64,000 bases of DNA, from contig NC_088323.1 of the NCBI RefSeq assembly GCF_910592395.1, positions 14,061,501 through 14,125,500 of the forward strand. The letters are read 5' to 3'. This document shows positions 54,130 to 64,000 of this stretch, piece after piece (positions within the stretch are counted from its first letter, which is position 1; each line of letters starts with the position of its first letter). Origin of the DNA: Lineus longissimus. Its lineage: Eukaryota; Nemertea; Pilidiophora; Heteronemertea; Lineidae. The notes under the pieces were generated by a model. The model searched no databases. It worked only from the letters and a program-made list of their open reading frames with translations, and was not told the DNA's origin. The translations under genes were made by a program, and so were the position numbers.

Positions 54130-54905
54130 ATATAAAAATGTTATGCATGAAGAAAAATCTAACAAAACGATGTGAAAAGACAACAGAAATAAAAATGTTT
54201 TTCCATATCACAAATACGTCGTATATGAGTTGTCCTTTCTTCATGTGCGTGTCAAAATATCCACCCTTCCATCAGGAAAAGGGTGGCGCAAGAGAGTTGT
54301 CCTGTCCTCCTCTTCCCGCGCTATACAAACCCGGCCACCATGCGAGACGAAGAGGACAGACCTCGTTGCTTGGGAGCTAAACGGACATTGAGGAGACGGG
54401 ACCCCTAGAATGTAGCGACGACTCGAGGCAATTCGCGTCATAATTTTAGCTAGGATGAGCAGTCTCTATGCATAGTCGATGACAAGGATTGCCTAGACAC
54501 TGATAACATCCCAGTTATAGCAACAGAATGCTTCAGTAGGCTATTTGCCCCGAACAGACTTTCCCGATGGTGGAGACCCTAATTGATCCACACTCTTCGC
54601 TCCGCTCGGCTTGTGACAGCAGCCCGTAAAACCTCAGGAGGAGCGCGAATAAGAGTGCACATTAATCTGTGCTCGTTGCGGCATCGGGCTGCTTGTACTC
54701 TGCTACGCGACGAATGCACTCCCGTGGACAGCGCGGACGGATAGCGCCGAATTTTTGAGCGCTTACACGAAGCGTGGAAAAAATTCTTCAAGCACAATAT
54801 CACGGGAGGGCATTTGTCGCGGGCGTCGAATGATGCACCTTTCAACGCCCCGGGACCCTCGGACTTTGGGCCTCGGATTTTGGGCGTTGAAAGGGACATT
54901 ATACC
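54130..54905. other. No recognised gene
   Basis: Between the LINE's truncated end and Pao gag. GC-rich around 54580-54890, with a phrase TCGGACTTTGGGCCTCGGATTTTGGGCGTTGAAAGG-like that repeats its own short words (TCGGA..TTTGGGC twice, 54858-54890). Short frames only. Confidence 0.4.
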
Positions 54906-54907
54906 TA

Positions 54908-56330
54908 CTACTTGTATGAATATATATTATCTCTCTCAATCAACACTCCTACTTTGATTTCGATCGCCTTATTCTGCAAGGTAACATATCCGGTTTCCAA
55001 CAGAAGTGAGGAAGGCCTGTTGTCAGCGCATTTTTTAGAGTTCATGTTTGTTGTTTTAGATTCCGTGTGATCTTTGATTCTGATTTTCTGTACGTCCAAA
55101 TACTTTTGAGATATGGCGCACATTACTGTGTAACTTGGATTTCCATACTTCTGTTTAAAAGATGCGTGAAAACTGCAGTGGGATTTCTTACCCCAAGTGT
55201 GACATTTGCTCTGGTTGCTGCATTCCTTGGCGATGTGAGAGGTTCTGAGGCAGTTATTGCAAAGACGTTTGTTGAAAACGGCACTGTATCAGTCAGCTGG
55301 CGATAGTGTACACTCAAAACAAGAATGACCGGAGTTACAGAACTGACACTTCTTAGGTCTGGCGGGAACACTTACAAATGAATCCACTGAAACTCCATTT
55401 CCGTTCTGGCTTGTATTTCGAATTTGCATACTTTTCTCCGACGTTCTCAAGCTGTTCTGTCAATGAATTAATGAATCGCTTGAAGTCAAAGGCATCCTGT
55501 TGTCCCGAAGTTCCCATCTTTTCCCGGCAGAATTTTGGTAGTTTCTTTGCAATTGTTGGTACGATAAAGGGAGCGCATTGGTAGACATCAACGTTGAGGT
55601 TTTCAAGGGACCGTATGTCTCATCATTACTCGGTTGTGGAATGCCCGGAGAGCATTATTATGTCCTGCTGGGCCTGGCATTTCCAAGAGGTTATTCACAT
55701 GTGATCGAATGATTTTTCGGTGTTGTCCGAAGCGTTCTTTCAGGATTTTTACCAGAACTTTCAAGTTGAAGACCAGCAACGGCGTATGTTGCTGTGCCCG
55801 TTAACTGCCCCTTGATGTAATTGTATTTCTTGTGTAGTTTGCCCGGAGAACATGCCGCTTCAATAGTGGCCCTAAAAGATTTCAATGATGTGCAAGTCCC
55901 ATCGAATGTCGGTAGTTTCAACTTTGGCAGTTGCGCTGTTTTGGGTACTGACGCAGATTTTATGACCGTTTTCTGTGACAGTGTAATTCCGCAAACTTGC
56001 TTACGTGCACTACTTTGGTTCGATTGTCTATATTCCTCTGTTCTGTTCTAAAGACTTCTTCCTTGGTTAGTTCATCGTCCTTCTATTTCGTAACTAGCTT
56101 TCCTAATTCCGCGTTTAAACTTTGAAACTTGCCAAATGTTTCGTTGAGTTCTGTTGAACAAGCTTCGACTTTGAATAATTCGATTTTTTTGGTATATCCT
56201 TTTCAATGATGGCAATTGCCTGGTCGAACCCTGCTTTAAAGGCATCTTGCAAAAAGTCTCTAGTTTTCCCGAGTTGATCGATTTTATCTATTTTGAAATC
56301 ACTGGTGGTAAATGTAAATTGCGTTGTATT
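54908..56330 (-). pseudogene. BEL/Pao gag, fuller copy
   Basis: In sense from about 56290: DFLQDAFKAGFDQAIAIIEK, ELNETFGKFQSLNAELGKLV, DDELTKEEVFRTEQRNID (helical N-terminal region), LPKLKLPTFDGTCTSLKSFR and YNYIKGQLTGTATYAVAGLQ, then the zinc-knuckle region and MCAISQKYLDVQKIRIKDHT with VTLQNKAIEIKVGVLIERDN. Unlike the palindrome arms it keeps the N-terminal part. Frameshifts are frequent. The left end near 54908 is where similarity to the arms also ends (near 19660). A candidate LTR lies upstream at 56340-56690. Confidence 0.7.
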
Positions 56331-56339
56331 TTAACCGGT

Positions 56340-56690
56340 GAATTTCCCAGATCCTGGGCACGGAACCATTTAGAAAACTCCGCACTTCAGGTTTTCTACT
56401 TTTCTTGGGAGCTGCTGACTGAAATATATGGCGAATTTGACTCTGATATCTTTTTAACAACTGCCTTCATTACTACAAACTATTGATCAAAGCATACGCA
56501 TGTGCCGTAATTATGAGATTACAGATAACAGGAAACGCGGAGATTGACTCCAAGTACTTAGGTTTATCGCAAAGGATTTGCTCAGGCAACCACGGTTGAT
56601 TTATTGGCTCCGGCTGCAATAACATCACCCTTGACCTAGGTTCAGGACAGGCATAATTCCTGACACTAGGTTCGACTCCATCCTGAGATA
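56340..56690 (-). repeat. Candidate BEL/Pao LTR or leader, copy 3
   Basis: It matches 36485-36800 and lies on the upstream side of minus-strand gag, as a 5' LTR or leader would. From 56690 to 57040 no gene is visible. Confidence 0.4.
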
Positions 56691-57039
56691 GAGGTTTTTG
56701 ATACTCTTACCTCGTATACAAGAACATATCGAGAGGTGGAGTATATTTAAAACCACTGGTTGTGTCAGGATGGTTCGATACCGGATTCAATCATAGACTA
56801 TCTAATGTCATGGGAGGTCACTGCACTGAGAGTGAAGCTCCTCACTAGCAGAGTAAAAAACACAAATACGACTAAGGTGATAGCCTACGCAGAGGCTTGA
56901 AGAGGAATTCTGGCCAACTGACGTGTTCTGTCGGGAGTGGATTGACTAGTAGTATATACCGGTATATGTTAGCTTGGATCTTCGCCAATCGACAGCCTTC
57001 AAAACTACCGTTTATCCCAAGTATGCTGGGATGCTTGTG

Positions 57040-57705
57040 GAATAATGTATGGTTCCCTGTACGCCGAAGTGTTATCAAATTCCTGCAAGCTGGATATCCT
57101 GGGCATTTCTGAGCACTAGCTATTTCCTGACTTGACGCAATTCTTAGAATCTATAAACAGGATTTGTTTGTAAGTGATAGCCTGCTCAGAAGAAAAGTTG
57201 GTGTGGCCTTCCTCAGGCACAAGCGTTGGACGCATTTTATAAAAGATCTCTATCTAGAAAGTGATAAAGCAATCGGATGCAGGGTGCAGGGTGCTAATCC
57301 TCATCATGGTCTATCTTCCCAGCTAAAATCACCCTGATGAACTCTTTTTATAATATATTGATTATCTCACGCAACTTCATTTATACGAATACTACGCGCT
57401 TCAAGGCGAAGTAATTTTAATGGGGGATCTCAACGTGAAAATAGAGGGTCTATAAATCCAATCGTGGCACACGTGCCATGTCTTCATTATTGAGGAACTC
57501 AGGAATTTACTCAGTTCCGGTGAGTGTTTTATGTACAGCAACCGTTTACTCTTTGATCCGTTGGAAGGATCGCACAAAACCCTTAAGACCATAATTATAC
57601 TAGTCAGTGCCGCACTTTTGGAGCAACCTTGATTGCAAAATTCCTGTTTCAATACGTCCGATCATTTACCCTTGTGTGCAGTAATCGACCCACGTATGGA
57701 AATAA
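57040..57705 (+). pseudogene. LINE endonuclease domain relic
   Basis: Across frameshifts: SCKLDILGISEH, VAFLRHKRWTHFIKDLYLES, NHPDELFL, YIDYLTQLHLYEYYALQGEV with ILMGDLNVKI (GDxN metal site), HVFIIEELRNLLSSG, FDPLEGSHKTL and SDHLPLCAVID (catalytic SDH). These are the motifs, in order, of a LINE AP endonuclease. No RT follows; repeat A begins at 57735. A different family from the endonuclease at 5790-6411. Confidence 0.65.
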
Positions 57706-57734
57706 TTTAAATTCTACCGCCGCCGATATTGTCG

Positions 57735-59040
57735 ACTACAGGAATAAACGCTTCCTTTGGGTAAGGTGCGGGTGCAGATATGTGAGGTGGATAAGAGGCT
57801 TCCGATAATTGACCCAGCTCGGCCATATCAGGGTCTGGTTTCAACATCAAAGCCACCGCCCGTTCCGAAAGACGCGCTTTGCAACAGCGCTCTCTTGGGT
57901 CACCCTAGGACCCAAGCCAATTCCACACATTAACTGGAATTTCTTCGATCAACTGAACATAGCCATTGAAAATGCTCCGTTTTAGAGCAAACGCCAACTG
58001 CAAATTCACTGATTTCTATAAAACTATTTAGATACAGTGTCAGAGACAACATTGATATGATAAGCGATATGTTTATCCTCTACCCTTCGGCAGTTTTGAG
58101 AAGTATACGTAGTGATGGCACCGATTTGAGAATAATTTTCGAAATGAGTTTTTCTACTCCACATCAATACATATTTTTGTGGTTGGCAGTTAATTGACCA
58201 TCTATGGGTTGCATGTGGTTCCAGTTGTTGTCATCTGATGGGATATTCTTATTTGATCAACTTTGACCGACTACAACGAGCTTTTTAGCAAATTGAATTT
58301 CGCGTTTTGGGTAAAAAACGAAAAACGTATGAAAAAATACAAAATGTATCTTGTCGTTTGTGGTCAAACATTAACAAGTTTAGAAATCACATTTTTGTTT
58401 ATTCAAATTTTTCTAACTTCGTGTAATTGTTATCTAATTTGATATGTGATAGTTTTGTGGTTTTGAAGCCAGTTTCTTGGTAATAGAGATTAGAAAACAG
58501 TTCATTTACCCATCGATGAGTTTGACAAACATTAAGGCCAATAGCAGAAATACCGTGCGTGAAATCTTTGTGCAATAATGTTCCACATTTAATTTAGTTC
58601 CACTTAGGAAATATAGATGGCACCACTTATTTTCACTTTTTATTTGAGCAAACTTGTCAGTGCAAGACTGGTCTATTAATTTCTTTTTGATACAAGAATA
58701 CGGGTCCCGTATCCGTAGACAGTGCAATGTTTTTATCTACCTTTTCTATTTCTAAACTGGTTTACTTTGGTTAATTAACGTTGTTTTTATGATAAATTAC
58801 ATGACTTGGTCTCACTTAATTCATAGTTCATATGCCGAAGTGGTCAGTGCAAGAGTGGTCTAACTCACAAAATTCACAAATTGTAGGAAAAAAATCGACC
58901 AAAATTTTGAACACGGTTATTCAAATCAAAATGGATTTTTGGCCAAGACAAAGGAAGTTCCAAGATTTCAAATTGTGCCAATGAGGATGATAATCATGGT
59001 CAGCGAATTTTTTATGACCTCTAGAATTTGTCAGGCGTTT
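57735..59040 (-). repeat. Dispersed repeat A, copy 4 (interrupted by a Helentron-like element)
   Basis: It matches 32516-34335 and continues at 60183-60480 after the insertion. Its left end GGAATAAACGCTTCC (57741-57755) is the mirror of the end seen at 18596. The presence of 58740-58870 as one continuous match shows which palindrome flank is ancestral. Confidence 0.65.
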
Positions 59041-59095
59041 TTAGCTCACCTCTTAGCAGAGGTGAGCTTATCCCATACCGTGGCGTCCGTCGTCT

Positions 59096-59128
<33 letters not shown>

Positions 59129-60182
59129 CGTCGTCGTCCGTCGTCCGTTAGCAGGGCACGTTTCGTAACTGTTGGAGCTATTGAGTTGAAACTAAGGACA
59201 CATGTACCCTTATGTAATGACACCTTGGAGACCAAGTTTCAGTCCGATTCGTTTCATGATTTGGCCACCAGGGGGCCAAACGTTAAAAGTGAAAATATGC
59301 AATATCTCCCTTAATAGTAGTCGGGAAATTTTGAAAAAAAAATGGTAGGTACTTCTAGCAAAGGTGCATCATATTTCCTCCGGGTTTTTAATTTGACCTC
59401 CTTTTCAAGGTCACAGAAGTCAAATGGTGTAAATTGGCCGTTAGGATGTAACGATGGCACGTTTCTAAACTGCAATGACTATTGATACCAAATTTGGTAC
59501 ACATTTACCCCTAAATTAGGTGATCTCAGGGACCGAAGTTTGGTCCAATATGATTCACCACTTGACCACCAGGGGGCAAAATCCAAAAACCTTAAAAATG
59601 TGATTATTCCTTAACTTCTTGCCCGATTGCCACCAATTTGATATCATGGGTACATCTAACCACCATACAGTATATGTCACACAGGTTTTTAATTTGACCT
59701 TCTTGTCAAGGTCACAGAGGTCAAATGGCGTAAATTCGCCGTCAGGCCGTAACTATGGCACGTTTCTTAACTGCAATGACTATTGATCACAAATTAAGTA
59801 CACATGTACCCCTTGGTCAGGTGATCTTAGGTACCGAAGTTTGGTGCGATCTGATTTGCCGTTTGGCCTCCAGGGAGGGGGCCAAATCCTAAATTCTTCA
59901 AAATGCCATTATTCCTAGTAATGACTTGCCCGATTGGCACCAATTTTATATCATAGGTGCATCTAATTCTAACAACCATTCAATGTGTCACCCGGGTCTT
60001 CTTTGATTTGACCTACTTTTCAAGGTCACAGAGGTCGAATGTACTGTAAATTTGCCATTTTGGGGAAATTGTAATTGCTTGGACCTACATCAAACCTAAC
60101 ACTACATGACACAATACCATGCTCTTTATCTATCTTTCCTCCACATGAGGTGAGCACAATGGCCCTGGCCATTTCATTTATT
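59041..60182 (+). mobile_element. Helentron-like element 2, non-autonomous, inserted in repeat A
   Basis: The left end TAGCTCACCTCTTAGCAGAG begins with a perfect 10-bp-stem hairpin (AGCTCACCTC TTAGCA GAGGTGAGCT). The right end has GAGGTGAGC (60147-60155), the inverse of GCTCACCTC (59044-59052), then hairpin ATGGCCCTGGCCAT (60159-60172). Inside are a (GTC)n tract (59086-59148) and three ~301-bp units starting at 59155, 59456 and 59757. No protein frame. The uninterrupted target is at about 34331 (TTTT), so insertion was within a T run, as Helentrons prefer (T-T). Confidence 0.75.
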
Positions 60183-60639
60183 TCACAACCAAAAGTGGAG
60201 TTAGACAACTATTGTTCTGAGGGGCTCAATTTATAATGTATACATTTTTAGTCATCTCATCAGATGCAACAGTATGTGCCTACCACAAGTTTGCCGTTGA
60301 TTACGACCTAATATCGGATTTTTATGGCAAATTGCAAACTGATCAGTGAGTGCGTACCACTTAGTTGTTGTTTGATTGTGGTTTTGTTAGGCAATTAGCG
60401 GGGAATCAAAATGTACTATCACATCTGCCTAAAATGTTAGAGCGTTCCCAACAATACAAGTCAACAATTCATATGGTATGTATCTGTTATCCGTATAATC
60501 GTATGTACTGTATAACGCATGTACAGAGCATTAACTTTCGTTGAATTAGTCGTTATTGATTATTGCTTTGCACTTCAGCTCAGTTTGAAGATGAATTAGA
60601 ATGGGCTTCACTAGTCAATTACCCGATAGAGCTGTGTGT

Positions 60640-62060
60640 TCAAAGGCAACTTACTGTGACCCGACTCCCTATTTGAGAGAATCTGGCCTTATTCACCGTC
60701 GGAGGTGGATGCGCTATATGAGAAGTCGTCGTTAACGCGTTAAGGACTGCCTCTGAGCTAAAAGCAGTGCGCGAAAGAGATGCAAACCGAAATTGAAAGA
60801 AACACTATCGCCCTACACCGCAAGATGAAAAATCTTTGCCGGCTTTGGATCTTGGCTGGAAAGCCTAAATCCCCATAATCAAATGAACTACATCATTAAA
60901 AGTGCGCGAAACGTGAGTTTCGGGCTGAGCTAAGAAATCAGAATGACGAAATGGAGACAAATTTCTACAAAGAATTAGTGTTTTGGTCGAAGTAGATCAG
61001 GATAGATTTCGGAAAATGCAAAAACTATCGTGTGCAAACGACAAACAAACCCCAACCACCGATGAGGTTTCGAGTGTAAAACACTCAACAATTCAAAAGA
61101 CGTAGCCAATAATTGGGCAAGCTTCTTCGCTGATCTCTACTCTACAAAGTGTAATGCAAAATAAGGTGAGACATTCAGACGGGAAGTTGATAGCTCGGTA
61201 AAGGCTATGGAGGGGAAATCTAAAAAAGTTTTGGTGGATGGCCTTGACCACACATTCACATTAGAAGAACTAAATCGCTGTATCCGTGAGCTTAAAGGGA
61301 ACTGAAACCGCCAAGCCAGTTCGTATGACCTCGTTTTCATTTCCCGCGTATCGGGTGATCAGAACGAGGCATGAATGAAACATGGCGCCTAGCTGTCAAT
61401 CATTGAGTGACATCACTACTATGGAATTTACTACGAAACTCATGAATGAAAGATCGCATGACTCACGTGATTCTCACATGATTTTCGATAATAACAAATT
61501 GAACTGCGCATGCTCGGGCACTGGGGGCGGAGCTACAAATCTGAACTCGAATAGGAAGTTGGAAGTTTGACTTTCTCGGGCGGTGAAAGTCGAAAAGTTG
61601 AATAAATCGCTCGGCGGTTCCAGTTCCCTTTAAACATGGCAAAGGTTGGGGACACGACTTACTTACTGATGAACACTTGAAATACGGTGGACTCCTGTTT
61701 CATGTGACGTTAACGAATGTGTACAATTCCTTTCTTAATTCCGATCTTGTGCCTAATGACGCCAAAAAGCGAATAATGTGATCGATCTACAAAGGAAAAG
61801 CGAAAGCAGGGTCTGCGCCGTGTAGCAATTGTCCAGTGACACTTCTTCCGGTCTTATACAAACTTCATGAAAGACTGATGCCGATAAAACGAACTTAGTA
61901 TTTCCGAGCCCGACCAAAAGAAAAGTGGATGTGATTCAACCGCTTTTGTTCAGTAGGAAACCATCCGACACAACATTGAAAGGCGCTCAAAACTCTACTC
62001 CTGTTCCCTTGACATTGTCAGAGTCTTTCAAATAAAGAGTCAGGCAACTAGGGACCGGCT
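60640..62060 (+). pseudogene. LINE relic, longer copy, carrying a TTAA element
   Basis: Reading around frameshifts: KMKNLCRLWILAGKPKSP, REFRAELRNQNDEMETNFY, VLVDGLDHTFTLEELNRCIR, then (after the inserted element) YGGLLFHVTLTNVYNSFLNS, NSDLVPNDAKKR, IYKGKAKAGSAPC and PVTLLPVLYKLHERLMP. This is the RT fingers region of the same LINE family as at 34560. It has about 430 bp (60480-60910) that the 34-kb copy lacks. Confidence 0.6.
61296..61629. mobile_element. 334-bp TTAA-flanked element with 17-bp inverted ends
   Basis: TTAA (61292-61295) and TTAA (61630-61633) flank ends AGGGAACTGAAACCGCC and, inverted, AGGGAACTGGAACCGCC. The empty paralogue at about 34940 has GTGAGATTAAATATAGC, a single TTAA. 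TTAA duplication is characteristic of piggyBac and Kolobok DNA transposons. Non-autonomous: a 62-codon frame at 61382-61570 is probably fortuitous. Confidence 0.85.
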
Positions 62061-62900
62061 TCAACATCAGAGCGGACGCTCGTTTCGGAAGACGAGCGCT
62101 GGGACAGAGTTCTCTCGGGTATCGTGATACACCCAAGCCAATTCCGCACAACTGGACTTTGAAAAATTCTTCGATCAGCTGAACATGGCCGTTACAAACA
62201 CCCCGTTTTAAAGCAAAGGCCTGCTTCAAAGTCACTGATCTATATAAAACTATTTAGATATAATGTCAAAGATAACATTCATATGAAAAACGATATGATT
62301 CGCATTTTGCTTTTCGACAGTTTTGAGGAGAAGTGATGGCACTGGTTTGAGAATAATTTTCGAAGTGCGTTTTTCTACTCCACATCATCAAATATTTGTG
62401 TATTAGCAGTTTGGTGTGTTGTCGGTGCCTAATTGACCATCTTAGGGTATCACATGGTTCCATTCGTTGTCATCTAATGAGATATTTATATCTTATTAAT
62501 TTTGACCAACTGCAACTAGTTTTATATCGGGTTTAATTTCGCGTTCGCGGTAAAAAACGAAAAAAACATGAACAAATGCTAAACGTCGCGTTTTTTGTCG
62601 TTAGATATTTATATGTTTAGAAATCCCATTTCATGTCAATTAGAATTTTTCAAATTAAATGTAACTGTTATTTAATGGGATATTTGATTGTTTTGCGATT
62701 ATGAAGCCCAGGTTCTAGTTTAATGGTTTAAATGGTTCATTTTCCCATCGATGCACTTGTTTTGGCACACCTTTGAGCGCAAAGTGGTGTGAGGTATACC
62801 GTTCCAATATTGTTGAACACGCAATGTGGCTTATACCTTAGAAAAAAATTATGATGTATACGTCCATTCTTGAGTCACCTCATCAGAAACAATTTATAGT
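61990..62900 (-). repeat. Dispersed repeat A, copy 5
   Basis: It matches the ends and middle of the other copies (for example GAGAATAATTTTCGAA near 62350 against 3655 and 32920). The AGGTATACCGTTCCAAT phrase near 62793 matches 33866. Confidence 0.55.
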
Positions 62901-62964
62901 ATATGTTGCCATTGATTACAACCTAATCATGGATTTTTATAACAAATTGCAAAGAGATGAGAGG

Positions 62965-63146
62965 GCAATTTTGCTGATATGAGACGTATTTTCGACGCCT
63001 GTCGTCTTTTTCTCAACAATTTTTCTCCTAATCTCATCCTCAGACAAGTGATTTTTTTGGATTTGATCTTCCATTTGTGAATCATAACCCAATACTGTTG
63101 ACCTCCGTCGAGGAATTTATCAAAAACTCCAAAATATTTGCCTTTA
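62965..63146 (+). pseudogene. LINE C-terminal tail, second copy, cut at the stop codon
   Basis: MRRIFDACRLFLNNFSPNLI then LRQV, frameshift, and EFIKNSKIFAF parallel 4110-4290. The 331-bp element at 63147-63477 interrupts it exactly where the first copy has TTT TAG. Confidence 0.55.
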
Positions 63147-63477
63147 AAGGGTAACTCGTGTCAAATTTCACCATATAATGTTTTAGCTGTTTTTGACAAA
63201 TGACTACGTCACTTTCTCATAAATCGGTAAGGTTTTCGAATCGAAATGCACATTTTCTAGAAATTGATGGTTTAATCCCGCCCGGACGGCTCGCTTCGAT
63301 GCCGTTTTCGTTGATGACGTCACAACATGAAAATGTTCGCGGTCGCGGTGGTTTACATTCAGCGATTTTATAACAAATCTAATCAAAAATGGAAAATTTG
63401 AGCTTTACATTTGTGATCAACAATTAAAAACGGACGTATTTCCACAAAGTTGTAAATCACATCATAGTATCACTTGA
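63147..63477. mobile_element. ~331-bp insertion, absent from the paralogue at 4283
   Basis: In the first copy GCCTTTTAGCCCTCCTGACC is continuous; here GCCTT and GCCCGCCTGACC are 331 bp apart. The insert starts AAAGGGTAACTCGTG and ends GTATCACTTGAA. Terminal repeats are not convincing; TTAA on the left and TTGA on the right may be a degraded target duplication. It contains two TGACGTCA-like sites (about 63210 and 63316) and no gene. Confidence 0.6.
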
Positions 63478-63479
63478 AG

Positions 63480-63980
63480 CCCGCCTGACCATACTGTAAA
63501 GATACGGCTTCATAAATTATTGGGAAATTGGGAATTGGATTGTCAACCTATCTATATTCACCTGCATTCTGCCACTCCAGTTGTAATAGGTGGCCATAAG
63601 TACGCGGCACCTTTTGTTCAATAGATAAAATTAGAAAGAAAAAACGAAAGATATTTATACGTGATCGGCCAAAATGATTATGATTTTTTTCTCCAGAAAT
63701 CTCTGTTAGTTGGAAACATGAATCATAAGGCGCGATAATTTGGCAGTTTTAAAGTAGTGCATGGGTTACAGAATTAAAATTGAATCTATTCAAAGTGATC
63801 TCGAATTCTGGCTCTTATCTTATTGTATACGTGTACAATTAATATGATATTTCAAAATTTGATTGTTGATACGGCGTGAATGGACAGCGCTGATGCTCAC
63901 ATTTCACAACGGTCACCTTGCTGTGGTAGATGCTCTATCATGCTATTGAAAATGGCGCAGATGTTGACGAAGGGAAGAAG
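63480..63980 (+). repeat. Dispersed repeat with broken ankyrin exon (63892-63980)
   Basis: It matches 4290-4745 and 35490-35766. The exon reads FHNGHLAVVDALSCY, then with a shift IENGADVDEGKK, ending AAGAAG|GTAACA. It carries the same 8-bp insertion as 35683-35766. The match continues to the window end. Confidence 0.6.
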
Positions 63981-64000
63981 GTAACACACCAAAAGCTTTC

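Noticed and set aside
56660-56690. Possible tRNA gene (GGTTCGACTCC resembles a B box)
   Set aside because: No matching A box at the right distance and no acceptor or anticodon stems could be drawn.

Overview
The window looks like nuclear DNA of a metazoan, probably an aquatic invertebrate. I see spliced exon structures with canonical GT/AG borders, exons that each hold one ankyrin repeat, AATAAA polyadenylation signals and YY1/CCAAT promoter motifs. I also see a dense pile of decayed eukaryotic transposons: CR1/L2-like and other LINEs, BEL/Pao, Ty3/gypsy and DIRS retrotransposons, Helentron-type elements, and TIR elements. There are no bacterial operons, CRISPR arrays or rRNA genes. I cannot name the species; repeats starting AGCTCACC and carrying a GTC-trinucleotide tract are, as I recall, common in molluscs and lancelets. 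Most long open frames are fragments of mobile elements with frameshifts.

Layout. 0-2 kb (minus strand): a multi-exon DDE-transposase-like gene, broken by a 20-C tract. 3-7.5 kb: a dispersed repeat ('repeat A'), LINE tails, a Helentron-like element with an endonuclease frame at its 3' end, and two more LINE remnants. 7.9-14 kb: a possible promoter and first exon, then a decayed ankyrin-plus-coiled-coil gene unit. 14-16.7 kb (minus): the 3' half of a BEL/Pao pol (RNase H and integrase) with a candidate LTR. 17.0-34.1 kb: an inverted repeat of two ~8.55-kb, nearly identical arms around a 25-bp spacer. Each arm holds repeat A, a chimeric Pao gag, a LINE tail, a Pao protease-RT segment, a ~2.4-kb inserted stretch with an intact small two-exon gene, and the end of Pao RT. 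34-42 kb: LINE relics, a third Pao copy with a nested foldback transposon, and a Ty3/gypsy-like gag split by a LINE fragment. 42.5-47.8 kb: a second ankyrin/coiled-coil unit with a 2.5-kb TIR transposon and a smaller insertion in it. 48-52 kb (minus): a DIRS-like RT and gag beside a Pao integrase tail. 52.4-54.1 kb: the best-preserved LINE. 54.9-56.7 kb: a fuller Pao gag and a candidate LTR. 57-64 kb: a second version of the block at 32.5-35.8 kb, expanded by a second Helentron-like element and two ~330-bp insertions.

Several insertions can be dated and delimited within the window, because a paralogous copy elsewhere preserves the empty site: a TTAA-flanked element (61296-61629), a foldback element with a 9-bp duplication (37990-38875), a Helentron-like element (59041-60182), a CAGT-ended TIR element (42604-45109), and a ~331-bp element (63147-63477). 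The most striking structures are the large palindrome, the Helentron pair with matched terminal repeats, and the ankyrin/coiled-coil unit whose tail joins back to its own head.

Function is limited. The only uninterrupted gene models I would defend are the small two-exon gene in each palindrome arm, the isolated 99-bp ankyrin exons, and perhaps a first exon at 7998. All family assignments rest on reading motifs by eye; no database search was possible.
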